From assembly GCF_042242105.1 (NCBI RefSeq), contig NC_092032.1, positions 12,635,915 through 12,699,914 on the forward strand: 64,000 nt of DNA. Direction: 5' to 3'. Source of the DNA: Pempheris klunzingeri. Lineage: Eukaryota > Chordata > Actinopteri > Acropomatiformes > Pempheridae. The position numbers were made by a program, and so were the translations under genes. This document shows positions 35,116-50,205 of the stretch, one piece after another. A model generated the notes under the pieces. It was not told the origin of the DNA. It ran no database searches and saw only the letters and a list, made by a program, of their open reading frames with translations. The stretch's first letter is position 1; each line of letters opens with the position of its first letter.

Positions 35116-37448
35116 TACGTAGTCACTTTTACATTGAACTCTAGTGTAAAAAAATAGATTAAATATTTGGAATGACAAAAATATGGTATTATGTGTGACT
35201 TTGTATCTTATAAACATATCTTATTTCATGATTTTGACTTTTAACTTTTTTTGGTGGGCCTCTATACAGTTATGAACATATAGATTATATGAAACACAGC
35301 ATCGAAATATTGCATTAAAATTATTGGATATTGTTATTGTGCTTATTTCTCTATTATGGACAAATCCATCAATCCATGATGCAAGACTGTATAAAAAGGT
35401 TGCATAATACTTCAATACTTACTTAAATGTGAAGTTTATCTGTTTGATTAATCTGTTAAAGAGCATGTAATGTTTTTATTTAATTTAGTGCAATGTGCAA
35501 TCCTGTGTTTTCTTTTATTATATGTAATTTTACTATAACACATATTCTAAATGTAGCCTAAATATTATAACACGCTGATAACACAAGTTATATTAACATT
35601 TATTAACATATTATATCAAATGGTTACATAAGATACAACAATTTGTGTCTATAAGGTAGTTATTAGACTTAAAGTTTCATATTTCTGTGTCAGTGCCTAA
35701 CTGCTGCTTAACTATATTTGCAACAAACACATTTTATAGTCATTTATAGGGATTTAATTGAATTAAAACATGTTTAATGGAAATTTTATTTTGAAGCTAT
35801 TTTGAAGGTCAATTTATTACCATTATATTCTGAGAGGAATATAGTTATATATATATACTCAGTGCTGGTTCAGGTAGTATTGAGAACAACTTAATGGCAG
35901 GCAATTGTATTTCAGCTTGTGGTATTTATACAGCTTTGTGGGAGTTTTGACACATTACACTGTTTCTTTTCTCCATGCACTTTGTACTTCAGTATTTAAG
36001 ATAGAATGATTGATGACCTCCTAATCATTGATCTAACAAGTTAAATTTTAAAAGGAGCCCCAGCTCACAAAACTATGCAGTGGCCTTCCTGGATTTTGTT
36101 CATGTCCTCTTTGTTCAGTCTTGTGATGGTGGAGTTGAAGAGAAAACAGGAGAGCAGGATGGAAGATGTCATACGAACCTCAGATCGTTACATCTTCAAT
36201 AATAATCTATGTCTTGTGATATCTGCTCTGCCTGACTTCTTCGCCAGAATTACCTTTTAGTAAAGATAAGGAGTCGATCATTCTTCACACAGGATAAATC
36301 CCACACACTTCACATGTCCCCGGGGCTCAAATCTCATCATCGCAGCCTCATTAACATCTGTCCCAATTTGGCAGAGGAACGATTCAGTCATTTTAATAAC
36401 TCTCATTGATAGATAGATTTACTGACATTTGATGGCTGCTTTCTCAAGGTCTTCTCAGTCAGTTCTTGCTCTCTCATAACAAGTGTGCTGGAGTCTGTTT
36501 GCGTGTTGCTCGACAGTAAACAGCCTCAGGTGGTCACGTCGGATTGTTGATTTGATCAGTGTGATTGCATGATCCAATTTGAGTTGTTATAATAGGAAAA
36601 GCACTGGTGTTACTAATAACATTAATGATGTTTCTGTTTTATTCAAGGGGTAAGTCATGATAGTGAGACAGCACAATACCTATGTAAGGCTCTTCACTGT
36701 GTAAAGCTATAAAAACAGACCTGTTAGCCACTGTATGAGGAAGTATTACACACATTATGGTTTTGTAGATAATTTATATCTACAGAATTAAAACATTAGA
36801 AAAGAATGAAGAAGGAAACTCAGTCACACAAGCAGCAGAAGAGGCACCAATTAGCTAGTCCCATTCTCCTCTTCAATGCCAAATATAAAATGCCTGTAAG
36901 AGGTGCTGTCATACAGCATCATGGTAATGACATTACATGCTGAGTTTTAATATATTTGTAGCCTTTATATGTTACATAATCTTTCTAAATGTGTCCACAT
37001 TGCAAATAAGATTGTTTCTCTTCCACAAGGTGGCACCACAGGCAAACTAATGTTTTTTACCTCCACAGAGACAAATCTGACAGCCAAACATATCAAATCA
37101 CAGTGTAGAATTTGTACAAAGAATGATCTGATGGTATATTTTGTTTGTTTTAAGCTGTAAATGATTGCATTTGGTGTCTAGATATCAACCCACTCAGTAG
37201 GAAAAATGAGCACTCATTTTCTTTACCTTTATGCCTATTTTTATGCTTTTTTCCTTTATAATCTTTAATTGTTTCTGTGCTTTCATGTGTGTCCAGACCT
37301 TTTCAAAGTGAGCTCCATGTCACATTTCCTAGTTTGGAACAGTGTACAATACCAGGGGTGAAGTACTGTACTGTGTCCCTGTGCAAGCCACAACACGTCA
37401 TTCTTTATGTTGTTTCTTGAGGAAACAACTTGAAGGAGGCCCACGCAA

Positions 37449-37468
37449 AGAGAGAGAGAGAGAGAGAC

Positions 37469-37508
<40 letters not shown>
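37449..37508. repeat. (GA)n microsatellite
   Basis: About 30 GA units with two CAG-type interruptions. Confidence 0.95.
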
Positions 37509-37512
<4 letters not shown>

Positions 37513-38862
37513 ATGTGATTTCTATTCCTTACTGAACTACACCCACATTCATAAAACATTCAAGGCCCCCGCGGTCTGACAGCGCACCAGATGTATTTGA
37601 AGGCAGTGAAAAAGATCATCTGTGTCTTATCAAAGTTAATATCAAGACCATATTCATTTTAATTATTCATCAACAGAAATTATTTGCTTGAGGACCGTGC
37701 CACTCAGCTCCCCCAGAGTGAGAAATGTCAGAGGCCGACAGTGTTTGATGTCAGAGATCAAGAGGTAAATCCTGCAGTGTTTAGCCTCATGTCTTGATGT
37801 AGTGTTGGTCCATTATGTGCAGATCTGTCTTTATCCCAGTGACACTCGGCTCTCCCTTACCCAGCAAGAGGGTGAGGAAGTGCTGGTGCCCTGCAGCTGT
37901 GATTTTTCAAAGAGCGATTATCTGTGTCCCCAATAAGCTCTTAAGTGCTGTGCTCAGCCTAACATCCAGATGACAAACATGCAACCATTCGACTGACAGT
38001 TGCCTGCCACCTCAGGGTTTCATTAAGGTGAATGTTTTTGATATATGAGCAAACCTTGATGTGACATTTTGCATCCAAGAGATCGGAGAGAGCAAATAAC
38101 TTCATCTGATATCTTTACGACGAACCAGAAAACTTCTCGTCATTGTGGTACAACTTTCTAACAAACACTAAGAATCAAACAAAAGATTCCCACTCAGCTC
38201 TAATAGCTCCCAGCACTTTTGATTCCACATGATTGAGAGTCAGTCTGCTCTTAAAATGGACCTACCAGAGCAGAGCTGAACAATGCTGTCTGATACTCCC
38301 ACATGCTGGACAGAGCAGAGAAGGATAGGAACAACTAGAAACATCAAGATCGATATTATACAGGCCCATATCAAATCTAACACATCACACATTGAGTTAC
38401 ATACATCACAAATCAAACACATCTCTCTGGAATAAAACCCAGAAAAGCTACTTTATAGAGAAATACAAAGAAAACATACAGGAAATCTGCTACTGCTACA
38501 ATGCCTTGGTCATGTTGGTATAAAAAGTGACTCCACATCACCAGTAATTTTCACACATGACGGCAAAGGAGTGACATGTAGTTTTAGAAAACAATATATA
38601 GATACAATATAGATATTTTCTCTGTTAATGAGCCAATAGCAACTATTAAAGATTTACCTGGTGTTTTTCTAAATTCTCATATATTGATATTTCCAAAGTG
38701 GACACCCAGCACACATAGGGGCAAAAACAACTATAAACATTAAGATCAATATTATACAGGCAAATCCAACACATCAGAAATTGAGCCAAATACACATCAG
38801 AACTTAAGTTAAGCTTTATAAAAGGTTTGTAACATGTAACTAATGTTCTTAAATGTTGAAAT

Positions 38863-38883
38863 AATTTTGGGTTGCCAAGTTGT
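38863..38883. repeat. dispersed repeat motif 'attttgggttgccaagttgt' (copy 1)
   Basis: The same 20-nt string recurs exactly at 40133-40153, and a variant occurs near 55497-55515 (cttttgggttgccagggtgt). The sequences after the motif differ between the two exact copies, so these are probably eroded members of one interspersed repeat family. Confidence 0.5.
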
Positions 38884-39883
38884 AAAAATAGGTGTTGGAC
38901 CCCCTTGCAGGGTGTTTTTGTAGCTCTTAAACCTGCAGTAATTGATATTTAGCCACTAGTCTGTTCTGAGCATTTAACTAAAACAGACACCTTTTCGATT
39001 GACATGGTAAACTTGTTCACAAACTCTTGCCTAAATAGACATCTAGCAGACATGAAGCAACATCAGCATGTATCCAGAGTCACAAAGAGGACATCTTTAA
39101 TGGTTCTGTCCATGCAGTCTGGTCGACCTGTTGGATCGTTCCCTTGTGGAAGTGATCAACAGGTTCTGACACAGAAACCCTGACACATCTTATCTATGTA
39201 AAATAACCAAGCTGTGGTTAGATACAGGCTCTGTCTCATCAGATTTCAAGAGGCCATGCAGTCTTCACAGACACAGAAACCTGAGACCAACAGTCAAGTG
39301 CTGAGTAGTGATAGTGATTGAGCAAAGTGGCTCAGGAGACCTGTGTTGTGGTGTCAACTGTACACATACATTATTGTAGGCCTCAGGACGGAGGCACTGA
39401 CCCACACGGAGAGCATCGTGTCGGCTGGGAGATTACATACTAATTATGAGCAGAACTGACAGACGACAGCTCACACTTACTGTTGTTTTCCTCCTGTCCA
39501 TATGCCATCATACACTTGTCCCTCAGGTGGGGTCATTTAGGGCTGTGTGAGCCTCAGCTCCATTAAAGTGACAGCGAAGGTGAAGAGGGACGAACACTGA
39601 GACACGTCACTGCTGGCAGAGGACCAGAAAACCACTTTATCTCCCTTGTTGTTGCTCTACGGCCCACTGAGGCTGAAACAGTATGAATAATGTTTGTTTA
39701 TCAGAGCATGTGAAGGGCGTAGCTCTCTGGTGCACAGGTGGGTATCACTCCAAGAGATGTGGACTAATAGACTACATAGTGCAAACAATAAATTCAAGGA
39801 TTGATGATTTTTATGCACGCTGTAGATTCATCATGATGAGAGCTTCTCAGCCTGTGAAAACAGCTGTATGATATCCTCAGTGA

Positions 39884-39955
39884 CTCTGGAGGAGATTCGT
39901 CAAGTCTGTGAAAATAACCCCGATGATGTCATAATGTCATCAGGGTTGTCTCAGC
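39884..39955. repeat. 72-nt dispersed repeat with internal palindrome (copy 1)
   Basis: It shares an ordered series of matches with 50439-50513: 'tctg-aggag', 'gtcaagtctg', 'gatgatgtca', 'taatgtcatcagg' and 'ttgtctcag'. The gap between these blocks is nearly constant. No reading frame is shared. Confidence 0.65.
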
Positions 39956-41189
39956 TTGGGCTTGGATAGTATTTCTTTATCTTAAACAAAAACCTTACCT
40001 TAAGGTGTTTGAAAAACATGTTCATTTACTGGGAATGCTCTGACAAAAAAATGAATTGCATTATGGGAAATGTAGGATAAACCATTTCTGGAGTTAGATT
40101 TTTTAAAATATGTTGGCACGACTTGCTATGGGTATTTTGGGTTGCCAAGTTGTTGAACATTCACTATAAAGCTCCTGTGGGTGTCTCATTAGCCATCAAG
40201 TCCTCAGTTATGAACGTTAATAAGTAATTTTAAAGGATCTTTACAATCATCTATCTTACTTTTAATGGAGATAAAATGATTTTACAACATGGTAACCCCA
40301 TAGTTATGTTTATTAATGGCTTATAAGTGATCTATAAACATTAGTTAATAATTTACTGACCATCTGATGAAGTTATTAGTTCAAACTTAAGTGATACCAA
40401 TAAGTCTCTTGTGAGTCGCGCAACTTCATGAAACCACTAATTCACTGAATTGCCCCTTTAAAAATGTCACTGTTTATAAGTTTAATTTCTAATATTTTTT
40501 GGAAAGCGAATGTCTCATAAATCAAAATGAGATATTTTGTATATTTACAGTATTATCAAAAATGTGCATCATACACAGAAATCGTCCAGTCATGCGTTCA
40601 TAGACACAACAAATATATGAAAAATATAATATACACATATTTGTTATTTAAATCCTTTAATTGGATTGTTTCAGGGCAGACAGTAATCTTTAAAATGTTT
40701 CTATTTTTCTAGGTCTTATATTTAAGGTGTATTATGACCCTGATGATGCTATGGTGCTGAACAAATAAACTTGGTTTAATGTATTCCTCATGCATGGCCC
40801 ACAGAAAATGTAAAGAAAAGAAAGAATCAGGCTGCACATTTTTCTCTTGTAGGGTGGGTGGACTCTTTGACCTCACTATTTCAAACATATCCTCGCGTTA
40901 ATGTGACATTATTCACTATAGATCAGCCAGGCTGAGCCTGCTGTATGTATTGAGGGTGAGATGTTTCCCTCCAGCTTGAAGGATGAACACCAACAAACAG
41001 TGAGCGGTGGGCGGACTGAGAGCTGTGTTTTTTCCATCCTGGGCTGAGAGGGATAATAGAAATGTTGAAGGCGTGTTGTTGTAGTGTGCCTGCACGGCCT
41101 GTGGCAGAAGGACGGTCGCCATCTCTGGGTAAACACTGTAACCGTATCACGCAGTTGATATTGTAGTGTGTGGACTGGAGCCGGAGCGT

Positions 41190-41193
<4 letters not shown>

Positions 41194-41224
<31 letters not shown>
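41194..41224 (+). repeat. (AGC)n trinucleotide repeat upstream of ctdspl
   Basis: About ten AGC units, 300 nt upstream of the ctdspl start codon and probably in its promoter or 5' UTR. The serine or leucine runs it gives in reading frames are artefacts. Confidence 0.93.
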
Positions 41225-41225
<1 letters not shown>

Positions 41226-41523
41226 GCAGGCGGGGTGCTATGCTGCCTGCAACAACCACAGCGGACACACACGAGTTCAATGCAGGGCTGACGCTTTGTT
41301 TGCCTCCTGCACATCGGACTGTCACCTCACATGCTGTGACATCTCGTCTTGATAGTAAGCTCCGGGGGAATGGGACTGCACGCTTCGAATAAAATGGGAT
41401 TTTAATGCTGCACACAGCGGACGCTCCCAGCCTGCGCACAGCCAGGGGACTGTAGTACGCTTGGTTATGTTTGCCAAGGAATAAAAAAACGGTGTAGCCG
41501 AAGGTGCACAACATCTCGTTTCC

Positions 41524-44062
41524 ATGGACAACACGTCCATAATAACACAGGTTGCAAATCCGAAAGAGGAGGAGAGCATTTCTTCAAGTCAAGATAAAGG
41601 TAAGGCGCACAAAAATTGGACATGTCACACGCCCGCGCGCACACACACACACGGTTGTTATTTTCGTTTTGCCTGCGTTTTTGATTCCCAGCCGTAGATT
41701 GTTCACGTTGCTCGGTTGCCAAATCCGATCTGCAGCCCTGGGTGCAGAGAGGATGTCGGGCTCCGGACTGCAACAGCGAGCCACAGAGTATCGACGGAAA
41801 ACCTCCATTGTTCAGCTGAGGCAGAGAAACATTAAGAGCCCTCAGCCAGCCTGTCAATACATATCATGTTTGGAGAGCACTGTAACTTCACTGCCAGGAG
41901 CTTTATTGTGCCCAAATTAGAGCTTATTTGAAGTCTTTTTCTGTTTTGCGACATAAAAAATGTGATATTTTCTTGTCTGTGTGGAGTAACCTGGCTTTAC
42001 TACAGGGGGCGGGTACTCCACTCCTCTTCCCTTTGCACTGGCGACATCCCTGAATGCATCACTGACACTGTAAAACGCCTGGTGTACTATCAATCACAAA
42101 TATCACCAATGATCAGGGATCAAATCAACAGTTTGGCTGTGGCACCTGAAGAGAAAGGCCAATTTTTGAGTATGTAAGTAGGACTATGTAAAATTGTGCA
42201 AGTGGATGTGCCTTTATCAGTGTTGCAGAAGGTGAATTTACATATTTATTAGAACAAAAGCCAGTGGTGACCCCTAGATGTGGTGTGTTTTGAACATTTT
42301 GTCCATCTTCACTAACCACCTCACTAAAGCAATGTTAACAGTAAGAAGCTGCATTTCTATCAGTATCATCAGCTCATACTCTTGTGCAGTGCTTGATGAT
42401 AAAACAATCATCAAATGACCGGCGTCGTAAGAGTGTATAGTCAGAAATCTCTGTGTCCAGCTGTGCAAAAAGTGCCTGAAAACAACAGCTCAACAGCTGC
42501 TCTAAAGATTACTGGAGAGGCTGAACGAAAACACATTTTCTCTCTGTTGTTTTGCACAAGAAATCCATGTGGTGATGACATCAACGACAAATCCCCCTCC
42601 TGAGTCAGGAGCTTTTTTCAATTCTCTTTAACTTTGTGAGGGGTTTGCACTATTCTGTGCTGACCGGTGACACTTTTGAGTCCAAGAAAATGAGGCTGTG
42701 GGGAGCTGTGCACTCACACGTGGGATACACAGGTGTCCATGGGAAATCACAGCAGGAGGGCATGGTCGGTTGGAGCTCAGGGCCTGACATTCACCCACTA
42801 GCACCGAGCCCACTGAGCCACAGGGTGCCTGGAGGCCAGAGGCACCACAGCTTCCTGCTACTCCCAGCGCTCTGGTGGAGTAAAGGTCACCTTCCTGCAT
42901 CACCCGCTGCTGAGCAACACTGACATACATGAACCTCTCTGACTCACTGACCTCTCAGCCAGCAGTTATGAAATGAAGATCAGGACTCGTTTGCTTTGAA
43001 AAAGAAATTGGACACAAATATGATTCAAGAACAGAAGAGAGGCTTTCACTTGACCTTTATTTTCATTACCATCATGCATCTAATTGCTTGAAACTCATCC
43101 AGGGCAGATCTGTATGATCATGGCAACCAGATCAATAGCAATTTATTATGTATCATGTTTTTTTTTGTCCGGCTCATCAGCTTAGTCTAATCTCATGGTG
43201 CTGCCTTGATAATTAAAACCATCATAAACAAATCGATGAAAACAGCAAACACTGGGCTTCGTCAGCAGAAAGAATCATCATACAGGGTTTCTGAGCCATA
43301 TGGAAAAATATGGTATTTGATTTTAGCAATTTCCAGATCTGGATGAGTGTTGAAAAAGAATATGGAAAATATTTGTGTTTCCAGACTATTGCCCTTATTC
43401 TGTTGTCTGTTAAATTCAGAATTTTTTGTTTTTCATGCCATTTGGAGCAGGCGGCCATTGTAGCCAAAATGTTTACCACTGTGAGAAAGAAGCCGTTGAA
43501 ACCAAGGCAACAAATGCCGCCACGCCTGTACGTCACGGCCTGCAAAACAGCTCATCTGAATATTCATGAGTTGTGCTGTGATAAGTAAATCTTTTCTGTG
43601 TAAGGAAACCACACATTTGTGGCTGCGGTCATGGTTGTTTCCATGGACACAGTGAATAAACAAGGCTGCAAATACACACTGCATATACTGCATATGTGTT
43701 GAATAACAGTTGGATATTAAAACCATTTAGTTATATATTCACACTTATTTACATCTAGCTATCTACCTAGAAGTCTGGGAATTTGAGTCTGGAAAAGCAT
43801 GGGGTTTTTAAAATGGAAAATATGTAGGAACCCTGATCATAGTATTATCCAGGAAATTTGTTAGAAGAAAAACAACACCTGTCAAAAAGGTTTTTTTTTT
43901 CTTTCCTGTTTTAGCACATTTTAATCGCTCACACAGAATTCCCACACTTTCATGTCTGCAACATCCTGCTTGTTTTGAACAGTAAATCCCAGATGACATG
44001 TGGAATCCGACAATTAATCTGGCGGGATAAAATCCAGGGTCAGTCGCTGACCAGAGAGGACA

Positions 44063-44104
<42 letters not shown>

Positions 44105-47100
44105 TCAAACGGCTGCTGTGACACACACACACCCACACACAAAGTATCACCAGGGAGCTTCCTGAATGGAGTCCCTGCCCTTCACTGCCGTCTTTGTCAA
44201 AGCAGACAACAAGCGGCACTTGTTGTCCAGGACAGTTACTCTCTGACCTGCTCGGCCTGCACTGAAGCCACAAATGGTTACACACACACTCACATGCTGA
44301 ATATTTTAGAGCACGGGCAGGCTATTTCCAGAGTCCTATCAGTTTCATTCCAAGCAAAGACGTAGTAACTCATTAGAGCCAAGTTCTTTTAGACATTTGG
44401 TCAGGTGGAGATTATATCTTAATGCATTATGGATTATGTTAAATGAGGTGAGGGTTGAAATCATAATGTGGGTGGTTTCTTTCTTTAGACAGAGCTCATG
44501 TTTTGATAACCGCGCCATACTTCTGCAGGACATACAAGGCAATTTCTTATACTAAGAAGCCTGCGTTGGATGTGAGCTTGTATCATCATATAGTTTCTCC
44601 TTTGATAAAAGAGCAGTGTTGCTCTAATTTAAAGCCATATATTTCAAAGGGACTAGTGCAGGAGCACATAGGAGGCTGAGAAAACAGCATTTCTTCTATC
44701 CAAGCCCAAATGAGGCTTTTCATTTGGCAGCAGTTTACTTGTCAGGATCTGATGCAATGAAATGTAATGACTGGACTACGACGAGCAGGGAGTCACGGGC
44801 CGGCCAGCTCCCGTCTCACTCCGCCAATCGTTGAGGCTTTGCTCTGATAACTTCACAGTCCGGCAGGTATCAATGGACGAGCTGCTTACCTTAATCAGAT
44901 TAGGTCAAATCTGAGTTTAGCTCTTCACTACTGCAGTGAAAGTGATAACAGACACAGTAATAAGAGCTGAGTTAAACAATGATTATAATATTAAACAATG
45001 CTTGCTTTTTGCTTTACAGTTTTGAGGAATCCAAGCAAAATCTGACTGCAACATATTTACTGAAAATACTAATTTTACTTACAAAAAAAAATCAGTAGCT
45101 TTCAGTAGCTTACTCATCTCCATTTAGAAAGCCATAAAAGCACAAATCTGTGTTCTGTGTTTTGTTGCAGTCTACAAACCCCAACCCATTGCCCATTTGT
45201 TCCTACTGACAACATCAATCTATGCCAGGACACAAAGCTAGACTTTCAAGTTTAAAAATAGGGTGAGTAATTTTCTAAAATAGGCAGTTACTGTTGTTTT
45301 TAGGAAAGATTACTTGAGGCTGAGTAAATTGTTAATTTGTTGGGGACTATTTTCAGCAGCAGATTAATGCACATTTGGTAATCTAGTGAGTATTTACAGC
45401 AGCATCTGGATGCTGTATGTGGATTGAATCAAAATAAACTACAGTTCCCATGTTCACAGTAATGAAGAGACATGTTACCCCGTACAATGGAGCTCTATGG
45501 CACATGTGTATAAGTTATTTTAGGCTGTCGGTACACATTAACAATACCGTCTTGCTGGTTTAGGTCTTTTCATGGGATTTGTGCACAATGAGGAAGATAC
45601 AGAATCACTAATCTTATTCTTAAAGCGTGTTTTAGTGTCGCTCAGCAATGAAGCTGTGTGTTTGTTAGTTTTGCTTCTTTCATGCTGCTTAATAGCTCTG
45701 TAGCATTTACCCCAGAGTCCTTGGAAAAACTGTTTGCTTTTTTAAAATCACTTACTGGGGAAAAACAACAAACAGAAATTATAATTGTTGCATGGTTTTC
45801 CTGGCAGAGGCTCAGTAATACGCATTCTCCTGAGCGGACATAGTGTAATTCTCCCCTGCCATTAATCCAATGGCAGCTCAAGGCTGCAACATGGCAGTTA
45901 AGACACTAAAATGTATGTTTGACAGGGCCCATTAACCTTCAGCCTTTTAAACACTCTGTGGTCAAGGTACTCTGTTTGTCCCACTACATGTGAATATTAT
46001 AGCGACCAGTCATATAATTACAGCAGAAGCACAGATGAAGTGAAGCAGAAGGCACTGGGATTTATGTTAAAATATCATGATTCCCTCAAATGCTCACTGG
46101 TTAGAAAACCTTTGCATTGCCAGAAAGAACATGAGAAAAAATACTGAAGCTGTAATTATATATTAATATGGAGAAAGGCCTGTGATTTCATGCACACTTG
46201 GCTTTTGAGGTTATTCCTGGAACTTGCTGCTGTACATTAATAAAGTGTTTATGATGTGTGGACCACACCTGCAGGGGTGTGTGCAGCACAGTGAGTGAGG
46301 GGAGCTACTGTGAGTTTTGGCTGCCGTGGAGCCCCTGGCACAACCTGCCACTCTGCTGTGTGCAGAACTTTGCAGTCCTGACCAGATTCAAGTGTTGGGC
46401 AGAGGACGATACAGTCTTTTACTTGGTCATAGGTGGCGCAGATTTCTTAGATATATTTTGAGGATACAGTATGTCATTCTCAAGCCTTCCATGTCTCTTG
46501 AGACTCACATTGGATGGCTGTGTGCGTACAGTGAAGCTAATAACCAGTGCACCATTTTGACTGAGAGAAAGAAGGAGAGAAAAGCTGGCTCTGAAGTGCA
46601 GGTCCTTATTACAGATTTATGAGCCTATTTCAGCCAATGCTGCTCAGGAAAGCTGATTATCTGCACCTCCAGGGACGTGTTGGACTGTTAGACACATCTT
46701 CATTACTTCAGTCCAATACCATACTGGGCAGCTGATTGGGAAGAGTTGAATGTTTTTCTTCCAGGCCTAAGCTCCTTGGCTGATAAGCTCGTTAGCTGTG
46801 TGTACGGGATCGGCCCATTTCTCAGTGTGTGGATGAACATGCCTGAAGTGGGAGTTGGGGGATTGTATTAATAATGTCTTTAACATTTATTCAGTCAGTA
46901 ATGTTTTTACAGCTGTAAGCAGCAAATGAACTTATTGTTGTAGTAGCTTTTTGCTGTTGCTCCATGCCGAGCTAGTTTGGCACTGGAAGTAACCATGATG
47001 GACTCGCCAGCGCTGACTTTCACATTACGTATGAGCTCAGTTACTCCACCAAAATACAGATATTTCTTTGCTAATACATTTTTTTTTTTTTATGTAAATG

Positions 47101-50100
47101 ATAAAATGATTCCCCAGTCTATTATTTTGGATAAACCTTGAATGTTATGTCATTTTAAAGAACCAAAATATCATCAAAATATACCCAATACTGTGAAATC
47201 TGTATCAGCCATGTAAGCCTCTGCCTCTATTTTGAGCATTTCATCAGTGGCACACTTTGATCCTGACAGCATATTATAAAAATGTCAATTTTATCATAAA
47301 AAGTGTCATAATTGCTGGCAGAGTTTTACCCAAAGCCAATGAGGGTTATCTCTTGTGACACAGAATGCATTAGGAAGATTTATGTCAGATTTTCACATTC
47401 GCTCACAATAAAGATTCAAGTTAAAAATCAGCAAAGTGGCCCTAATTAGGAGGCAGCCTGTGGATCTATGGACTGTGAGACACAGTGAAGGAGATGCAAT
47501 CCCACTGCAATCCGTCATCAGAGGCCACAGGGGAAAATAACGTGGGCTGACTCTTTCTTCACTCCTACACTGGCTGATTCTGAATTCTTAAAGCTTCACT
47601 CAGAATGCAGTTTTAACTGGAAAAAAAGAGAAAAGAGTTCAAATCGCTCCCGCTCTGAAGTCCCCATGCTGGCTTCCACTTAAGAATAGAACTTTAACAT
47701 CCTTTTATTTGCTGATAAATCTTGTCACAGTCCGTATTGTTATGGTGCCAGGATATGTGCCAAGTAGGGTCTGGCCTAAGGGCTCTTTATTCAAAAAGTG
47801 CCTTCACCCAAGATCAGTAATCAGCTCTTATACCAGTGATGGATTTAGATCTTTTACTTACAGAATAAATCTGATTGTACTTTATATTCTTCTTCTTATG
47901 TAGTATTGTCTTGTCTGTGCTCCAGACCCCGTTGTTGTCTAGAACTATTAAAAACACATCAGTGAGCCTCACCACAGCGCTGGCTTCCATCATTACGACA
48001 GCCACTGTAGTTTACTTTGAGTCAACCCCACATATACTGTCCAGCTGTGCGAAATACTCACTAGTTATGCTAATTAACGCAATGAAAATAGTCCCAAACA
48101 AATGTGCTATTTATTTCTGTTTGCCACTTTGCCGCTCTTTTATAATAATCACCTGTGTTTTTATGACTGTTTTAAGATTTCATCTTAAAGGCATATTCTG
48201 TCCCAGTCCATGGGCTTTGGGGAGTTGGACAGTAGTACTGAGAGACCTTTGAAGGAATTTATTGAAGGACGATGAATATAGAATAACCATGGCCTTGTTA
48301 TTTAAGTAACAAAATGCAAAATGCAAAATACTCAAGTAAATGTATGTAATAAATGTATTTATAAGTACAATAATTGAGTAAATGTACCACCACACACACC
48401 ATTACTATAAACGGCACTGTAAATTAATTATATGTTTCATTGTATGTTTCATTTATCATCTTATTTGTTCTTCAGTTTCATCATGTTTTTGCCAGAGCAA
48501 GCAGTACAAGTGGGTCCTCACCGTCACATGAGGACATGTTCCTCTTTCTGTTCCTTTTCATACCAATGGTTTCACTCCCGTCTTGGATGTTTGAGATGTT
48601 TGTCTTGGTGTGTTTGAGTTGACACAGTTTCAAGAGTCACGGTTTGTTTCTATACTGCGTTTAATTAACTTTAGTTAATCGTTTAAGCTAAAGCATTCTG
48701 AGCATTATTTTATTGAGCAGATGTGCTGTATGAATTTAACTTTAAATTATTATTATTATTATTAGTATTATTTGTGTTTCCAATTTATGCCTTCCCCTTC
48801 TTATGTAATACCTCATGACTGGCTGGTTTTGAGGAATGCAAGTATGTGTTCCTGCTGCACATGAGAAACCCAACATCTCTCTGCCCTCACTGAGGTATTT
48901 TGTTATCCCATTACTTGGTCCTGCTGCAGAGCATGGTTTGGGTTTTTCTGGGCCACTTTTTATGTCTGTGTGCTTTGGACCGTGTCTTTGACGGCATTGT
49001 GGGGAAGTTTTATGTTCGAATGTTGTCTCAAGTGCAGCTCATATGCTGTGGTTGCTTGTTTTGGAGCTAACACTACTTCAAAATGTCCGCCATGAGCTTT
49101 GAAGAGACTTTTATGGTAGGATTTTGAGTAAACTCTGTATGAAATAATATTTGTCTGTTGACCTCCATCCTGAGCACTGATTGGCTGAGATTGCATGATA
49201 ATAATGAGAAAATAGACATTTTAGTGCAAGATAAAGAAGAATTCAACACTAAGTGGATATATATACTCTTGTGTCCATTTTCAACTTTTGGCTAAATTGA
49301 CTGCAGTTGTCAGCGACTGTGAGCTCTTTAAACTATTAGAGAACAGAAGACAAACGACTGACAGTCTGGTTCTTCTGGTACGTGCTTCTGGTGCGTCGAT
49401 TTAAATGCAATGTCCTGTCCCACTTCCTGTATATCTTGACACATCGGCATTCGATGGCTGCGAGTGAGCAAAGACCATTATTAATGCTCCAAAAGCCACA
49501 ATCCCTTCGGAGCAAAAGGACCGCCTGCAACACAGCCGCAGCAGCCTGGATGCTGCTGCTCTAAAGGATTAATTGAGCATCCATTCAGCCAAACGGACGT
49601 TGTCAAAACAGATCAATACAGTCAGAGAAAGGTATGCGGAGAAAGAAAAAAGAGTGGAGGTGTGTAGGTGTCAAAAAGAGAGAGCAGGAGGAAGTGCTCA
49701 AATAGCATCTGTGCGTCTCTTGGGTTACAGGCAGGTAACTGGTCTTGCTCTGACAATGGATGTCCTTTCTGCATATTTTGCCCTCTTCTAGCTGGCATTC
49801 ATCACCAGTAATTGGCTGTGTGAAAGGGAGATCGTGTTTTGTCCATAATGATTTTCTGTCACCCTTTCTGAGTAATGTTGTGTGCCAGTTTGTGAGATAT
49901 TTGACAGGACAGCATAAAAGGTTTATACATTTTTAAATAGGTGAGCAAGTAATAACCAAATACACGTGTACGGAGGCTGTAAAAGACACAAAGAGGCATT
50001 TTTCTGCCTCTCCTGAAGTAAAGGTGAATACTGTTTAACTGTGAATCTCAAGGGGGCACTAAGTAGGACATGCTGTGTGTGGAAATGTAGAGATGAACGC

Positions 50101-50150
50101 CTCTCAGAGAGCAGAGGCATGGGAAACTGTAGCAGCAATACGCAAGCAGG

Positions 50151-50205
<55 letters not shown>

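Larger units (their letters stand above)
34896..41523. other. intergenic region between the synthetase genes and ctdspl
   Basis: The synthetase gene (minus) and ctdspl (plus) diverge from this region, so both promoters lie at its ends. No coding exon is recognised in between. It is AT-rich and contains an (ATTAA)n array, a GA microsatellite and old dispersed repeats. The right end (about 41100-41523) is GC-richer and is the likely ctdspl promoter and 5' UTR. Confidence 0.6.

Noticed and set aside
40909-41514. 201-codon minus-strand open frame upstream of ctdspl
   Set aside because: It crosses the AGC repeat (a Leu run on that strand) and the likely ctdspl promoter; composition explains it.
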